This document shows positions 63,373 to 64,000 of a stretch of 64,000 nt of DNA, in pieces. Source of the stretch: Solibacillus sp. FSL W7-1436 (lineage in GTDB: Bacteria; Bacillota; Bacilli; Bacillales_A; Planococcaceae); assembly GCF_038007305.1 (NCBI RefSeq), contig NZ_JBBOWV010000001.1, positions 3,462,501 through 3,526,500 of the forward strand, in the 5' to 3' direction. How positions within the stretch are numbered: the first letter of the stretch is position 1; every line of letters begins with the position of its first letter. A model generated the notes under the pieces. The model was not told the origin of the DNA. It ran no database searches and was given only the letters and a program-made list of their open reading frames with translations. Position numbers and translations under genes: made by a program.

Positions 63373-63645
63373 GTGGATGCTTTGATGTTAGACGGATGGA
63401 CTCCTTTATTATTGTTAGGAATTTTGTTTGCATTTATGATGTTTTTTATTGGCCGGAAAGTTTCGAAAAATATATTACTTTTAACCTCTGCTATAATGAG
63501 CCTGCTTTGCTTTGGGTTAATACTTTTTAGCATATTAGTTGTTGGTGGTTGGGAAGGTATGGGTCTAGGCTTCTTTGCGATTACTATTTTCATAGGGGTT
63601 TGGATAGGTACAGTTTTTGGTATTATTTATCAAAACACAAAGTAA
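63373..63645 (+). CDS. Small membrane protein, YesK-like
   Basis: The 90-residue protein has three membrane segments (about 10-28, 36-57, 65-83), and the arrangement with IGRKVSKN between the first two recalls YesK-family proteins of Bacillus, whose function is unknown. The start is GTG at 63373 behind GGGGGT. A terminator follows. Confidence 0.55.
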   Translation: MDALMLDGWTPLLLLGILFAFMMFFIGRKVSKNILLLTSAIMSLLCFGLILFSILVVGGWEGMGLGFFAITIFIGVWIGTVFGIIYQNTK

Positions 63646-63672
63646 GGGCTTTAATTGAACAAGCATTTTATA

Positions 63673-63705
63673 CGCTCAGGTACAAATAAAACCTGAGCGT
63701 TTTTG
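63673..63705 (+). terminator. Terminator after the YesK-like gene
   Basis: GCTCAGGT and ACCTGAGC pair around a 10-base loop, followed by a T-run. Confidence 0.85.
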
Positions 63706-63777
63706 CATTTTCTGAACTTGTCATATTATCCTGCCTTCGTATATCAACCAGGTCCTTTTTTTGAATGTTGCAGGTTT

Positions 63778-63978
63778 TTACAGCAATCGAGGCATTAGCC
63801 ACCATACTACAATATAAATGCTCAATACTCCCCATGCTGTTGTTCCTATTATCCACCTAATAATAATTGGTGTAGCTGAACTATCATGAATTTTATCTCT
63901 CAAGCTTCTCATTTTAATTGCACATACAACCATTCCGGTGACGATGAGTACAATAACCAGGATTGATAATGCATCCAA
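63778..63978 (-). CDS. Small membrane protein (66 residues)
   Basis: Two membrane segments (about 4-22 and 40-62) with a charged loop KMRSLRDKIHDSS. A strong GGAGGT site seven bases before a TTG start supports translation. I do not recognise the family. It lies close to the window end. Confidence 0.5.
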   Translation of the reverse strand: MDALSILVIVLIVTGMVVCAIKMRSLRDKIHDSSATPIIIRWIIGTTAWGVLSIYIVVWWLMPRLL

Positions 63979-64000
63979 AATTTAACCTCCAATCATCCTT

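Overview
The window looks like a chromosomal segment of a low-GC, Gram-positive, spore-forming-lineage Bacillota of order Bacillales. The inference rests on AAGGAGG-type ribosome binding sites, GTG/TTG starts, T-tailed hairpin terminators, a Bacillus-type fru/ptsHI locus with HPr Ser46, GlpP antitermination, CcpA-like cre sites, a guanine riboswitch, and YtxH, DUF3219, DUF4181 and YesK-like proteins. An SLH-domain protein and several aromatic-catabolism genes would fit Solibacillus/Lysinibacillus-type Planococcaceae, but the genus is an inference. I saw no tRNA, rRNA or CRISPR array.

Layout. 1-485: end of an IS3-family element. 0.7-6.3 kb: mixed small genes (nucleotidyltransferase, nitroreductase, orphan sensor kinase, lipoprotein, a 37-residue ORF translationally coupled to a membrane protein, a stranded phage replication protein). 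6.8-8.5 kb: catalase. 8.9-13.6 kb: a three-component sensory system (PhnD-type lipoprotein, histidine kinase, NarL-type regulator) divergent from an organophosphate:phosphate antiporter, with a cre site between. 14-18.6 kb: a luciferase-like oxidoreductase operon, then an FAD aromatic hydroxylase with an aromatic-acid transporter. 18.8-22.4 kb: aldehyde dehydrogenase, the 3' remnant of a Baeyer-Villiger monooxygenase, an HSL-type esterase and a LuxR-type regulator, i.e. a ketone-degradation cassette that has lost its key enzyme. 22.6-28.3 kb: fructose PTS (fruRKA) divergent from ptsHI.

28.4-35 kb: an Asn-rich small protein, a second aldehyde dehydrogenase, a CstA-family transporter, YtxH protein and a drug-type MFS pump. 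35.2-42 kb: an aromatic meta-cleavage cluster (flavin hydroxylase of the HsaA type, extradiol dioxygenase, transporter, C-C bond hydrolase) divergent from a regulator that joins a XylR/DmpR-type sensor and V4R domain to a PucR-type output. 42-48.6 kb: two copies of a MITE-like repeat flank c-di-GMP, DUF5658 and CAP-domain genes; an SLH protein follows. 49-53.9 kb: glpD, glpP and glpFK, with two leader attenuators. 54-57 kb: Zn-ribbon, DUF4279, NUDIX, and a purine permease behind a guanine riboswitch.

57.2-61.3 kb: an ECF sigma-factor gene cut by an IS21-family element with a 5-bp target duplication. Removing the element and one duplication restores an uninterrupted 175-residue sigma factor, which overlaps a downstream LCP-fold membrane protein that is probably its anti-sigma partner. 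An ECF-like promoter precedes the broken gene. The window ends with a polysaccharide deacetylase, small membrane proteins and a start-less GNAT gene fused to a foreign C-terminal tail. The strongest leads for new biology are the sigma/LCP pair, the three-component organophosphate system, the hybrid aromatic regulator and a two-hairpin repeat found at 8.7 and 22.5 kb.
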